A stretch of 64,000 nt of DNA from Acholoe squamosa (lineage: Eukaryota > Annelida > Polychaeta > Phyllodocida > Polynoidae), in the NCBI GenBank assembly GCA_949317995.1, contig OX439043.1:61087339-61151338 (forward strand), read 5' to 3'. This document shows, in pieces, positions 21,842 through 33,399 of this stretch (positions are counted from its first letter, which is position 1; each line of letters starts with the position of its first letter). Made by a program: the position numbers and the translations under genes. The notes under the pieces are model-generated. The model ran no database searches and was not told the origin of the DNA. It saw nothing but the letters and a program-made list of their open reading frames with translations.

Positions 21842-22836
21842 CTAGTGGGATGGACCAGCAGTGTGAAGCACCGCTGGGACAGCAGGGCCTGTTGGTTCAA
21901 TTACAGCAAGGTTATAATGGACCTCATTGGGAGCAATCAGGGGGACAACCTCTGTGTTCTTACATAAACAAGCATAGCAGACCCTCCAGCAAGAAGCAAG
22001 GCCTTTATGCATGGCCTTTACAAAGTCTTTGTTACGCCAGGCATAAATGAAGGGGTTGACTCAGAAATTAATATCATAGATAATAATGCTCACACAGATA
22101 AGTGCATTGTGCCAGGGGGGCGATTCTGAGGTCCAGGTTGCTGTGGTCACTGCATATAGGGGTATAAAGGGCAATGGAGACCCCCACCCCAAGTGCCATC
22201 ATTTTGGTAATCTTCATCTCCTTCCGTCGGCTTTCACATTGTGTCTGTGTCTCCGCTATAGCTGCTATCTGGACCGTACCTCTGTGTACCACCCATCCAA
22301 TATGGCTATAGCTGCCAAGGATTACATACAATGAAACAGCAAATACCGTGGCTGCAGTGTAAGTGAGATACATGGGGAAATGGATGAGAGGGTTGCAGTC
22401 TGCCCCTTCCCGGGCATCCCATGAGGTTGCTGTGATCACAATGTTAAATACTGCAATTACAATCCAGGCAATGGGAAGACCAATGGCGGTTCCTTTATGA
22501 CTCCACTTCCTACTCCTCTCCAGTCAGAACAACAGGGAATTTCTTCTTTACAAAGCTATTGCAGCTAGAGTCACAAAATGGAGTGAGGTAGTGATGAGCT
22601 CGACAAACAAACCTGCAATGCACTATGGATGGGCGAAGTTCCTTGGGTGGCAGAATTATCACCACCAGTAAACCATGGAGAAAGTCACACAGGGCAAGGG
22701 CAGTCACAAGCAGGTTTCCTAGTGACCGTGTGACACTATTACCTACCACACAAAGTATAGTCAGTGAATTAATAACCATGGAGATTGTACCCATGATTAC
22801 TCTCACATTCACATTGGCAGGCCGTATTGGTGACAT
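21842..22836 (-). pseudogene. Rhodopsin-like (class A) GPCR pseudogene
   Basis: A reverse-strand seven-transmembrane receptor relic. From its N-terminus (22,836) it shows TM1, then TM2 (LLVTALALCDFLHGLLVVII), a first extracellular loop, and a damaged TM3 where the DRY motif should be. TM4 is IGLPIAWIVIAVFNIVITA, followed by TM5 and TM6 (ITKMMALGVGVSIALYTPI, without the usual CWxP). TM7 has NPFIYAW at 22,037-22,057. Frames shift between TM3 and TM4 and again near TM7, and a TGA at 22,061-22,063 sits directly before VNPFIY. The intronless layout is common for such receptors. The ligand cannot be inferred. A second copy of the 3' part lies at 50,120-50,545. Confidence 0.85.
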
Positions 22837-22860
22837 TTTTTGTTTGAAATCAGTGATGTC

Positions 22861-24974
22861 TTAATTGTGTTACAATTCAATATTATCTTGTCCTTTTATA
22901 TAAAGCAAGCGTCCTCCTTGTACCTAGGTGTGGACTTCATCTGATCATGAGAGATATTGTTGAGAATACAGTAAGATCATATATGTTACCATGGCGACAG
23001 GTAGAAGCTCATGAATTATATTACAGACATGTGCTCATTATATTTAGTGTGGCATCCTCTCAATACCTGGTATTAGGAGGATATCTTTCCGGTGGTCGTC
23101 CATGGTCACAAAAGGCAAGCTCCAAACACTACCGTATTCCATTATGCTGAGTGCAAATGTGTGCTGCTATGTTTTCTAACCTCCAGTATAAACAATAGGG
23201 CAAGCAGACATAATTTCCTGGTTACTGTGCTGTCTTGGATCAGTCTAAAATCTGTTCTTGTATTATTTCCTGCTATATGATGATAGCTTTCGTGATGGAT
23301 ATATGCCTTATGCCTCCTGATGTTGCGGCCTACTATAAGAAAAATATCAGGTGCAGTATACATAACAAAAAACAGGGGAAAAAACCGAAGTTTGAAAAGA
23401 AATCTATATAATTATCCCTCTTGGCAAGTTTGTTCCATTTATAAAGGGGTACGATTAATTTGGGTGGTATTTTGAAATCATCTGGCTTCTATGGAAAAGA
23501 ACATAGATGGAGAGAATCCTAGTTGCAAGACTGTTAATGTACTTGTTCAGCTGTATCATTTAGGGCTTTATACTTGTTCAAATATGCAGAACTGCTAATC
23601 TTTCCAACCAGTTTCTGAGGCAGTTTCCTGAAAATAATTGTTTCCAAAATGTATCTTTCAGCCCTGGAGACATAGCTGGTTTGTAATAAAACTCCGAGAC
23701 CGATAGTAGTAATCATGAAAGCCCACCTTTGTTGCACATGTATACTTTTGTAGTGATTCGATATAAATACCAGGTGCAAACACTGCTGAAAGTACAGTGA
23801 ATCCAGCCTGAGAAGAAGAGCCTCATTCTCAATTAGCTCCATATCAGACTGAGAAGCCACTTTGGCTCAGAAGCCCTGTCATTTTGGCCTGAAACCTCCA
23901 TTTTAGCCGAGGAAAGCAGTCTCTCCAGGCGGCAACCCTAACTGCGCAATTACCATGTCTAGCCCATAATGTCGGTCAGTGGAGGCTGTTGCAAAAAGAT
24001 TGAGTTGTTGCTTTCCAGGGTAGGTACCTCACTTCCCACTTCCCTCCTCTACTTAACCACTCAGTATCACTTCGAACACTGTAGTTCAGAAGTAGTCACT
24101 TTCCCACAAATCATACCTGAGTGCTTCCTAGACTGCCCACACCTACATACTTATGCGACAGAGTGTAGGAACCAACTTCCAGTTGAGGGGTTGTTAGTAA
24201 CCACTTCTCGACCACTCCCTATTGGGAAGTGCCATTTGGCAATGCAATAGAGAAGAGACTACTAAAGATGAGTGTCTTCCGTTTTTGGAAGTACACCTCC
24301 GACAGAAGTGACTTCCAAGGGTTTAGCTACAGCCACCTGAAACCATTGCGCACCTAGGGAGCGCTTCAATCAGTTGGATCCATATATATAAGGGACCGTG
24401 CTGACCTGGAATAAGGACAGTCAGGCTGCTGGTGTCTTCCTGGTCACTCCCGGTTTGGTTACGGCAAAGGTACCCTTAGCCATATGCCTCACCTTCCTGC
24501 TAGCAGAAGATACAGGAATCTCCTGTAGGGAATTATGCTCCTGGAGGCATTTCTTTATTGGATCCCTGTATCCTATGCCGTGGTAGCCCCATATTCCAGG
24601 GGTATTATTATCTATGTGCACACCTAGAAGGGTGGAAAAGCTTCCTAAACATCTTGCTGTTGACTTGGCCATGATCGATGATGTTCCTGCATGAGGTCTA
24701 CTGAAGAAACATTGTGTTCTCTACAACCGCCAGTCTACTTTTGCCTTCAGACTCCATTCCTCATTCCTGAGTTAACTTGTGGCTACGACGGTAGAGTAAT
24801 TGAACCATGAGTTACTATGCCTTTCTTACCATTTTCTACCAATAGTACCTGTACATTTGAATAAACCATGACCAAGAATGATCATGTGACCTATGTAGGA
24901 ACCTTCTCCTTGGCCTACTTCAGTTTACCCAGCAAATTGTTGTGACTCCTCGTCACCCTGTGTGGAGTGCCTAA
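22861..24974. other. Intergenic DNA, no gene supported
   Basis: Short open frames only. I recognise no domain, splice context or repeat family. The reverse-strand frames around 23,140-23,860 have no supporting motif. Confidence 0.5.
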
Positions 24975-25450
24975 CACATGTCACTAGATGGAACATGGCG
25001 TCACTATAGCACAGGATCACCAGGAATAGCCATGGTTGTGATCACATGGTTTCACTGCAGATGACAACTTTGGTGATCACTCAGACTCACAAGGGATGGG
25101 GATACTGGTGATCACTTCCCTCGCTAGATGAGACGCTACCTTGTGATAGCGCAGGCTCACCATGGATGGTGGGGGATGTGATCACTCACCCTGACCAGGG
25201 ATGGCGAGGTGGGTCATCAGTCACCTCGCTAGATGAAATGCTTACCTTGTCATAGCACAGGTTCACCATGGTTGGCGAGGATGGTGATCACTCACGCTCA
25301 CCAGGGATGGCAACATGGTTGATCACTCACTTCACTAGATGAAACTTACACCTTGTCACAGCGCACACTCACCATTGATGGGGAGTGTGGTGATCACCCA
25401 GACTCACCATCGAGTGACGTTGGTGATCACTCATCTCGATAGATGAAAAG
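24975..25450. repeat. Degenerate ~105-bp tandem repeat
   Basis: The word TCGCTAGATG or TCACTAGATG recurs at 24,981, 25,121, 25,226, 25,332 and 25,436. The last four intervals are 104-106 bases, the first 140. Units also share CTTGTGATAGCGCAGG-like, TCACCATGGATGG-like and TGGTGATCACTCA words. This is an old minisatellite of four to five units. Confidence 0.85.
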
Positions 25451-26890
25451 CTCATGATCACAGACATCATCAACATTGGTAATCATGCAACCTCACATCT
25501 GCCAGGTCAAATTATGTTTTGCCAGATGTATGTATTTCCCTCTAACCACAGAAAAGGTGTTACTGTTAATGTAGATATTTCCCTATGTATTTTTCCTCTA
25601 AACAGAGAAAAGGTGTTTATGGATAGTTCTTTTCATTTTAGAGATACCTCTATGTAATTTCAATTGATACTTCCTCTCTGTAGTCTTCTTTGATTCACAC
25701 CTTCATAATGGTCCAGAATCTAATAGTGCTGCTACCTGAACACAAAAGGAGATAAATGAGTGAGGTTCCACCATTTGTGTGAAAGTGAGGGCTGTATAGT
25801 CACACAGTGAGTGAGATGGCGACAGTGGTGAGGCTTCACCACACTGAGTGAGAGTTAATAACAAGTGGCACACAGTCAACCATTGGGTGATAATCATGAT
25901 GGCCAACAAAATTCATTCACGATACATACATCCAAAGCTGTTCTGATGAACGTGTGTGACAGAGTAGATAAGAGAAATAGATAATAAAGTAAAGATGCTA
26001 GGATTTCCATCAGCGTTTCATGAATAAGACTTTCATGTATTTGACTGCACATAGTTCTTGGCTTTTATCGGTCACAGGCTTAAGTAACACTCTGGATGTC
26101 TCAAATATTCAACCTGGGTGCCTGGGAGTAGGTTGCTCCTGATATACTGTCAATGTATCGACCTCTTCCCGGAAGCAATGCAATCTTCTTGACCTGTAAT
26201 CCAAGAAGTATAAACTACCTGTTGAGTTGGACACTCAGATGGATTGTGGTATAGCCAGTATGTCAATATGACTGTCTCTAGTCCTCCACGCCTATATATG
26301 TTAGGACTGCGGTTTTCTACATAATGCAAGGAGCTTCTTTCTATCACTATCTGTTGATTTACGATTGATTTCTGAAATCTACTTATAAAACATAATACGT
26401 CAATTTTGTCAGAGGAAGTAATGGCATCTACCTTGATATTTTGAGTGCACAAGTGGTTATCAGCTGAACTCTACTCACCTGTGCCCTTCTCACCTGTCAA
26501 GTGTTCCTGTAGTATGCTAATGTAAAATACCATCTACACGTGTAAAGCTTTCCAATGAAACCCTTTTTACCCCTTTATACCTAAAATACATCCCTCTCCC
26601 CCAACTTCACTGAGGGGCAAATGTAGACATTCCCAACTGATGGTCTTTCATTTGTATCCTTATATGGTCTCTGAATAGTCAAGGATTTCGACATGCAATA
26701 TTCCAATGCTTTTAGATAGTCAACAGTTTTGTTGTGTATAAAAAGATGAAATCACCAGCCTCTAGCCCTACCATTGATTTTATTTCCCATAGCATTATAC
26801 GCATAGAGATAAAATCAGTGGTGCGAGTTAGAAGCACATGATGTCTGTTCAGAGGGGACTCCCTACAGACAGAATGGCTATAGACCGACT
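25451..26890. other. Intergenic DNA, no gene supported
   Basis: No coding region or element is recognised. A short duplicated phrase with AGAGAAAAGGTGTT appears around 25,550 and 25,605. Confidence 0.5.
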
Positions 26891-27020
26891 GCCCCCTAAG
26901 TGTCTTGGTATTTTCACCCTGCACCCTACCTGTCCTTTTTGTGCACCCTAAGTGTCTGCTACCTAAGTGTCTTCACACCCTACATCTCTGCACCCTAAGT
27001 GTCCTTGCACCCTAAAGTAC
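26891..27020. repeat. CACCCTAAGTGTC short repeat
   Basis: About six degenerate copies of a 12-14 base word CACCCTAAGTGTC lie within 130 bases. This is a simple minisatellite. Confidence 0.8.
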
Positions 27021-28084
27021 CTGTTACCGTCAGGCTCCCTCTGTGAACTATGGGTATTTGGAGAAATTGAGATTCAAGATGGATGACAGAATACAGAAAG
27101 TACACATCTCAGCTTATTATCAATTTGAAGACACAAGTCAAAGTGGCACATTCATCAATGATTCAGTGGGCACAGAATATTGCATCAACATTGACAACCT
27201 GCTGATGTCATACTAGTGATTGTGCATGATCAAGTTGTCATATGTTGTCTTGATCTTGAGCCAGGGGTATAAGTACCATTTCCTGGCTTGGCCCCTCAGA
27301 CTGACTGGAGCCAGTGGCATCTGCCTAACTCTGTGATTGTTTGAGGGGAGTCTTTCATGTGTCACTGGGTGCACAAAGGACCCCCATGGACGCCGCCATG
27401 TCCCCCATTGTCTTGGTCGGTATGGCATGTTCAGACCCTCATATCTCAATCGTTTACGCAGCTACAGCCTTCATCTCAAGCATGCGCGGGCTTGAATATG
27501 TCAAATTACCACCGCTCGCTTTCCGGGCGCGTAACTTGCGTTGGTTTGTCTGTAGTACATTCGGAGGTTAAAACAGTCTTGGTAGCATAACTTCCTTAAT
27601 AATGGGAGTTCCGCCTTGATCTTGAGCTCATCTTGACGGTCTAACTATGGCCTTTTCATAAATGCTTTCATATTTGACCTAGGTTGCTCAGGAGTGACGC
27701 TAGAGCGACCAGAAGGTTATGATGTTGTTACTTATGTAACCTATTGTTCAGTCTTGGGATGCTCACACACCCATGATGGCGTCAGCGGTGCCCGGGCACC
27801 CGTGATGGCCGGTTGCATTCACTTACAAATTATTATATTGTGCACTGGACCATGAGGTCAGTCTCTTAGGCTCTAAAAAGCCTTATATTGTGCAGTGGAC
27901 CATGAGGTTGGTCCCTTTGGTGATGTAACTTATGTATATTTGACATAGCTGGTGTTCAGTGGAGCATGAACGCTCTTCTAGAATGTATGAGCGCTCTTCT
28001 AGCCATTCTATGTATTAATTTCTTATATATTCTTTGATTAATACAGTAATATGTTAAGATGATTGGAATAATAAAATGGTATAT
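27021..28084. other. Intergenic DNA, no gene supported
   Basis: The open frames at 27,341-27,590 lack domain support. A ~50-bp tandem pair with TTATATTGTGCA and TGGACCATGAGGT lies at about 27,833-27,930, and GCTCTTCTAG is repeated near 27,975 and 27,997. Confidence 0.5.
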
Positions 28085-28534
28085 GATAATATTGTGTTGA
28101 TGATGTTGATCAACCTGTCTTCAACACCTTTTCAATGATTCTATTTCAATGTTGTCAACCAACACCATTTCAACATCCAATCAACAGTTGACATATCAAT
28201 GTTGAAATATTGTTCTCAATTCAATGTTGACTCAAGATTGATTTGTCAATGTTGAATCAACAATATTGATTTCAATGTTGATTCAACATTGACATGTCAA
28301 CAAAGAATGCCCTAACAAATATCAACATTTCAACATCATGTCAACGTTGAATCAACATAGAAATACAAACATTGAATCAGCGCTGATGGTTAGATGTTGA
28401 ATCACAGTTGAATTTGATAATGTTGTGTCAACTTTCAAATTCAACTGTATTTCAACCCTATATCAACCGTTGATATGCAAACATTGCAAAATGTTGTTTC
28501 AACGCTGAATCAATGTTGATGTGCCCAGTGGGTT
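28085..28534. repeat. CAACATTGA inverted-word array (MITE-like)
   Basis: About 450 bases are built from TTCAACATTGA / TCAATGTTGAA-type words in both orientations. The array ends in GTGCCCAGTGGG. Elements with an ACTGGGCA-type end and an interior of repeated AACGTTGA-like words are widespread in aquatic animals as non-autonomous DNA transposons. The matching left end is not clear, so the class is inferred. Confidence 0.6.
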
Positions 28535-28564
28535 CTAGTTGACTAACATCAAGGGGATTCAGTA

Positions 28565-29135
28565 TATTACACAAACACTAGGTGGCACTATCACATGTTG
28601 TAAAACAAAAACAGATATAGCTAACACACTACTGAGCAGTGATTTGTATCTATAACTACCGGGGTACCTTTGCCCCATTGGCCTACCATTACATTACCAA
28701 TAGCTTATTTCTACAGCGCCTCGTTGCAGTTTCTGGCATATCTAACTTACAGCAGCATCACATGACACTTGGTGAGTGCCTCCATAGGGCACCTCATCTC
28801 TCCTACACAACATAAAAAGATCCATTTAGTAGAGGCTACTTCTTTCTTTAAAGATAATAAGCATGGAGGCACTTTGAAAGAGCCTGAGAGCAGTTCGCCC
28901 CCACACGGTGTTAAACCATAGTCTTTTAATGATGATGTTAATCTCCTGTAGATTCCCTATTAAAAGCTTAAAAATATGTTAGATGAGATGACTTGTATTT
29001 TTAGACACCCTGTTACCATGGTAATATAACATGCTTATATCAGGATATTATATAATATCATCTAGGATCACACCACCAGGTGGTGGGCTCACGGTTACCA
29101 TACATTCAGCTAATACTCAGGTTGTAGGACATAGA
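28565..29135 (+). repeat. R1 copy 3
   Basis: The most complete forward copy: AGCAGTGATTTGTATC, CATTACATTACCAATAGCTT, CATGACACTTGGTGAGTGCC, GATGTTAATCTCCTGTAG, TTTTAGACACCCTGTTACC. It ends near CACCACCAGGTGGTGGG, the intact version of the site that holds the nested MITE in copy 2. Confidence 0.75.
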
Positions 29136-29560
29136 TCATGTCCCTTTGGATGTTTATAGCTTTGCTACATATAATCAGATAATTTCCCTTCTTTTTTATG
29201 TGATATATGATAATGTTCATTTGACTACAATCAGCCAATGTGTGATTCATGAGACTTGTTCTAGATACTTCACCCCAGGGAGTATTTAGATAATATTTCA
29301 GAAGTGCTGGAAATACATTGTTCTATGATCAACAAAATTGACACCTGTCCACCTGAGCAGTCTCCCCCTACCCCACCCAAACTGATTGTTAATCCTATCT
29401 ATTGCTCAGTACCTTTTGTATAGTACAGTCATGTCTCTATAAACCAGCCACCTCAGTTTGAGATAAAATTTGACTGTTTCTTGTCATTAAGGATCCAAAA
29501 TCACGTGATTAATTAATATAGTGTCGGTAACGATGCGTTTCGGCTAATAACGTCGGAACT
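29136..29560. other. Spacer between R1 copies, no gene supported
   Basis: AT-rich sequence with no recognised element. Confidence 0.5.
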
Positions 29561-29660
29561 GCTGCTGCTGTTGCTGCTGCTACTGCTACTGCCGCTATTA
29601 CTGGTACTGCATTGCCGCTGCATGCTGCTGCATTACCGCTGCATGCTGCTGCAGCGGTAT
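29561..29660. repeat. Interrupted CTG-type trinucleotide repeat
   Basis: GCTGCTGCTGTTGCTGCTGC-like sequence with TACTGC and GCATGCTGCT variants. No open frame with non-repeat flanks is evident, unlike the GCT arrays at 35.0 and 36.5 kb. Confidence 0.85.
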
Positions 29661-29664
29661 ATAT

Positions 29665-30170
29665 ATATGGTAACTGTGGGCCTCACCACCTGGTAGTATG
29701 ATCCCAGATGATATCACATATCTGGAAATAGGCATATAGACAAAGGTTCACGATTGTTGATCTGACTGAAATTATTGTTTACGTGCTTTACATGCTTTAT
29801 GATGATTTGCGGAGCTGTTACAGGCCGAGAGATACGGGGCATGGTTATCACATGGGGGTGTGAGATAAGGAGCTCCTTGGTCAAGCCTAGATGGGACATC
29901 CATATTCCACTGTCTCCAACATGAAATAAATTATGATAACAGGGTATCTAAAAAAACAAGTCATCTCATCCAACATTTTTGAAGTGCCCTCTATAGCTTT
30001 TAACAGAGAATCTAGATTATCAGGAGAAAAATATCATCATTAAAATGCTATGGTTTAGCCCCTGTAGAGGGGAACTGCTCTCAGGTTCTTCAGAGTGACT
30101 CTTTCCTGATCATCTTTAAGTAAGGAAATAGCCTCTGATGAATGGAAAATTTGATATGGGTACTCCCAGG
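29665..30170 (-). repeat. R1 copy 4 (reverse)
   Basis: Reverse complement of R1: GGTAACTGTGGGCCTCACCACC, then GGGTATCTAAAAAAACAAG, TCAGGAGAAAAATATCATC, CTGCTCTCAGG. About 190 bases at 29,738-29,925 have no counterpart in copy 5 and are probably a separate insertion. Copies 3 and 4 face each other across the CTG repeat. Confidence 0.7.
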
Positions 30171-30229
30171 GAAGAAGCATCTAGGCCAAGTCCCATGAAT
30201 CACACTCTGGCCGTTTGTAGCCAAATGGA

Positions 30230-30795
30230 CATCATCATATATTACAGAAAGAGAATTGAAATTATCTAATTACATGTACCAAACCTATAAACATCCCAGG
30301 GGACAGGATTTAGGTCCTACAGCCTTAGGATTAGCAAAGTGTATGGTAACTGTCAGCCCACCACCTGATGATATCACATAATTATCTGAATATAGGCTTG
30401 TGACCATGATCACAGGGTATCGAAAAAAACCATGTCATCTCATCTAAGATATCTTTAAGTGCTATCTATAGCGCTTAACAGGGAATCTGCACTATCAGGA
30501 GATTAATATCATCATAAAAAGTCTAGGGTTAAGCTCCCTGGTGAGCAAATTCCCCTCAGGCTATTTGAGTGTGACTGCTTGCTGAGCATCTTTAAAGAAA
30601 TAACTAGCTTTTGCTAAATGGATTGTTTTATGTTGTGTAGGAGAGATGAGGTGTGTCGGGGCTTTAGAGGCACTCAGCAAGTGTCACGTGATGCTGCTGT
30701 AAGTGGGTAAGTGTAGCAGAGATGTTGTAGAAAATTAATGGGCTACTAGGAATGTTATGGTAGGCCAAAAGGGCAAAGCTAACATAGTAGTTAGT
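30230..30795 (-). repeat. R1 copy 5 (reverse), truncated
   Basis: Reverse R1 with GGTAACTGTCAGCCCACCACC, GGGTATCGAAAAAAACC, TCAGGAGATTAATATCATC, GGCACTCAGCAAGTGTCACG. It stops at CATAGTAGTTAGTAG, immediately before the 7.6 kb inverted-repeat unit, so R1's original start is missing. Confidence 0.75.
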
Positions 30796-30800
30796 AGTAT

Positions 30801-31150
30801 AGTATGTATCGGAACGGGACTATAGCTAAGTACAGGATATTACTCACTGGGGATGAAGCCAATCAGAGGCCTCAATTTGGTCATGTGACCTGTGACGTCA
30901 CTGCACCTCCCGTGGTGCATGCCCATATATGGTCATGTGACCTTAATGTTGCCCTTATTCGCATAATAGGCCATGCCCCCTTGACCTAATTAGGGATTAG
31001 TTACCACCTCTCAGCCAATCAGAGGATGGCATTCTGGTTACCATGATAACATGACCTAATGTAAACAACATGTGGCCTAGACATGTGGCATAGCCACGTG
31101 GTCCCTTATTTGTAAACAATGGGCGGGGCTAATTATGGAAATAATATAAA
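30801..31150 (+). repeat. Left inverted arm of the 7.6 kb unit
   Basis: It carries GTATGTATCGGAACGGGACT, AATCAGAGGCCTCAATTTGG, two TGGTCATGTGACC words, CGCATAATAGGCCATGCCCC and TTTGTAAACAATG. Each has an inverted partner between 37,840 and 38,422. The short frame starting MYRNGTIA occurs in both arms only because it reads through the repeat. Confidence 0.8.
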
Positions 31151-31329
31151 TAAAAATAATTTATATGATGCTGTAGTAGTTTTTTTGGTTCTCAGAGTTG
31201 ATAGTCTGTAGAGCGGTTGGTGTTTCCATGATGAAGGTGGAAGAGAAAGCGTAAGGGAACAAAATTTTACTTTCCCTTTCGAACCCGTTCAAGATAAGTG
31301 TCTTAACTATGGTTTTAAATAGATCAAAG

Positions 31330-31560
31330 ACTTAAAAGACATTTAATCCCATTTTCACAGAGGCCCTCCCTTGGTAGGGTATCTGTCTGTTTTTGATTTT
31401 CACCTACCGTTTGCTGTAGGCATGGATCCCTTAGATTATTAAATGTGGTTGGTCCCAGAGGGAAAAGATAAAAGACTTAAAGGGTCTTATCCCATAGTCA
31501 CAAAGATTCTTCTCAGTAGGGTGTCTGTTTGTTTGATTTTCACCTGCTGGGGTGGAGAGG
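31330..31560 (+). repeat. ~140-bp internal duplication
   Basis: AAAGACTTAAAAGACATTTAATCCC ... GGTAGGGTATCTGTCTG ... GATTTTCACCT near 31,327-31,405 recurs as AAAGACTTAAAGGGTCTTATCCC ... AGTAGGGTGTCTGTTTG ... GATTTTCACCT near 31,467-31,545. Confidence 0.8.
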
Positions 31561-32039
31561 GGCCCAAAGTATTAAGTTATTTTAATATTAGTGAACCTCC
31601 CCCCTGGGCGGGTTCACGTATAATCCATGTATTTTACGATGGAGCACTGCTGTGTTTCCTTCGAATGAGATCATTGATTTTCCTATTTAGAATGGAAATC
31701 ATGTTTCCATTGTAACAGAAATCAACCAAAATACCTATTTAGGCCAAAACACTTTCTTTTTACAAGCCTAATTTGGAACCTTTCACCCAAAATATTTATA
31801 ACATTCTATCAAAATCATTGAATTCTCCATAGAAAAGTACCCTATAATTGTTTTAGGCATATCTTTCCTATTCTAGCCCATAGTTGTGCCCCCTGGTGGC
31901 TAAAACAGGTACTAAATCCCACAGGAACCCCCATTTCTGCTTGCTGGCTCACATATTCAGGGCGAGAACGACATTACACAATTTCACATGGTCACCAAAA
32001 ATCTTTTTTTTTTGACTGACTTCTTATAAACACAAAAGT

Positions 32040-32125
32040 CAAGCCTTCACATCGGCTGTGTGCCACGACTTGACTTCACAGTAAAAAGGGGAACAACATT
32101 ACTGTGCGGGTACCGATGTGAAGTG
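32040..32125. repeat. Overlapping inverted repeats
   Basis: AAGTCAAG pairs with CTTGACTT across about 25 bases, and CTTCACATCGG pairs exactly with CCGATGTGAAG about 60 bases on. The two hairpins overlap and could form alternative structures. Confidence 0.7.
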
Positions 32126-32331
32126 TGTTCTTGAAGATATTTTCAAACTTATTTTCACTATAACCACAGTCGTTGCATGCTGATAATATCGTGCTTTCGA
32201 TTTGACGCTGATACACTGGCTCTATCAGTTTTTTGGTTGGTGAGAAAATTTTGGAACGTGTCTTTATGACTTTTGTATCATTTAAATTCTCTATATCTTT
32301 AAAATTAAACGTGGGTGACTAAATTTTAAAG

Positions 32332-32613
32332 TTGTGTAAGGTAGGTGAAATTATCAAAAAAACGGTAAAAGCCTTGTCCCAGCATTGCCACAGAACTATT
32401 GTCATTTTCGCACAGATTCCTTGTGAGTCAGTGAGTAATAGGTGTTTCATGGTGAGAATGACATTACACAATTTCACAGAGGAATGTGTCAGTGCCTGCG
32501 CATATGTGGACCACACACACCTAGTAGTTTCTTTGGCTGTATGGAACCGAGGTAAGAATGGGATTGGCGCAGTCATGCGTTCAGCACCTCCTATTGTCCT
32601 CTCTTATGATTAG
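32332..32613 (+). CDS. Uncertain open frame with a splice donor
   Basis: 93 codons, no recognised domain. CGAGGTAAGA at about 32,548-32,557 is a strong donor match that would end an exon after AVWNR. Just upstream, GACATTACACAATTTCACA is a duplicate of a phrase near 31,970. The evidence is thin, and it may be chance. Confidence 0.15.
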   Translation: MCKVGEIIKKTVKALSQHCHRTIVIFAQIPCESVSNRCFMVRMTLHNFTEECVSACAYVDHTHLVVSLAVWNRGKNGIGAVMRSAPPIVLSYD

Positions 32614-33178
32614 TGTTTACATAATCAGAGGTAGCTGGAGGGGTTGACCGTAAAAGCTTGTGTGAGTGATTAGTATGTCCTGTGTATAGCTTATGGTGGG
32701 GTTGTTCCAAAAGGAGCAAAGAGGCTAGGTGAGGTAATACGGTACTCTACTGTGTTTGATATGTTATGCACTTAACCAGGAGGTGGATGGGTGGAGGGAT
32801 CTCTAGTGTGTACACTCTCCATTCGTGGATCTGGTTAGGAAACTGTTGGCTCAATGTGTACGGTCAGTGTGTTTGGTAAGCTATGTGCTGGATGGTTAGA
32901 TGTGTACATACCTAGAGGCAGGTGGAAGGGGTATACCGTAAAGACTTGTCTCACCATAAAATGTTAGCTTTATTTTCTATGTGAGTAGTCTCTGTTAAAA
33001 CCCTTAGTGCTTATATTGGTTATTACGACCGTTTGTACTTTAACCTGTGTTTGTCTGTCTTTTCAACATACCATATTAGATGTGTTCCTGTTTGCAAGGT
33101 TGTAAGGTTTACCTCTTTCAAGTATATCAGCATTATTGCTATATTTTACTATCAATAGAAAGAAGAACAGGATTTACA

Positions 33179-33331
33179 ATGGCTGAGTACTTTTGGGATG
33201 GAAACCCTTCATGGGATCAAAGTATGATGGGTGTACCTGAGGAGAGCATGGTTGTGTTCTATGATGTTTTAGAAGAGGGTAATTGCTATGCTTGTGGATA
33301 CCCCTATCAGAACAAACCCTTTCATACATAG
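33179..33331 (+). CDS. Small acidic open frame, 50 codons
   Basis: The ATG in TTTACAATGGCTG has a good Kozak context (A at -3, G at +4). The predicted peptide begins MAEYFWDGNPSWDQSMMGVP, is acidic and aromatic-rich, and has a CYACGY motif near its end. An acceptor-like CTATCAATAG lies 22 bases upstream. Similar ACAGAACCRCCCTTT words recur at about 33,850 and 34,095, so the 3' end belongs to a local repeat. No family is recognised. It is the most protein-like short frame in the left half of the unit, but that is weak evidence. Confidence 0.3.
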   Translation: MAEYFWDGNPSWDQSMMGVPEESMVVFYDVLEEGNCYACGYPYQNKPFHT

Positions 33332-33399
33332 AAAACATACAATATGTTAAGACATGAATCATGTTAGAGTTTAAACAACGTATAATAGAAGTATACTAG

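Noticed and set aside
24975-25450. CRISPR array
   Set aside because: Units are degenerate 105-bp tandem copies without short identical repeats and unique spacers, in an animal genome.
30804-30989. Frame beginning MYRNGTIA found at both 30.8 kb and 38.4 kb
   Set aside because: The two copies are the two inverted arms of one unit; the shared peptide follows from the DNA repeat, not from a gene.
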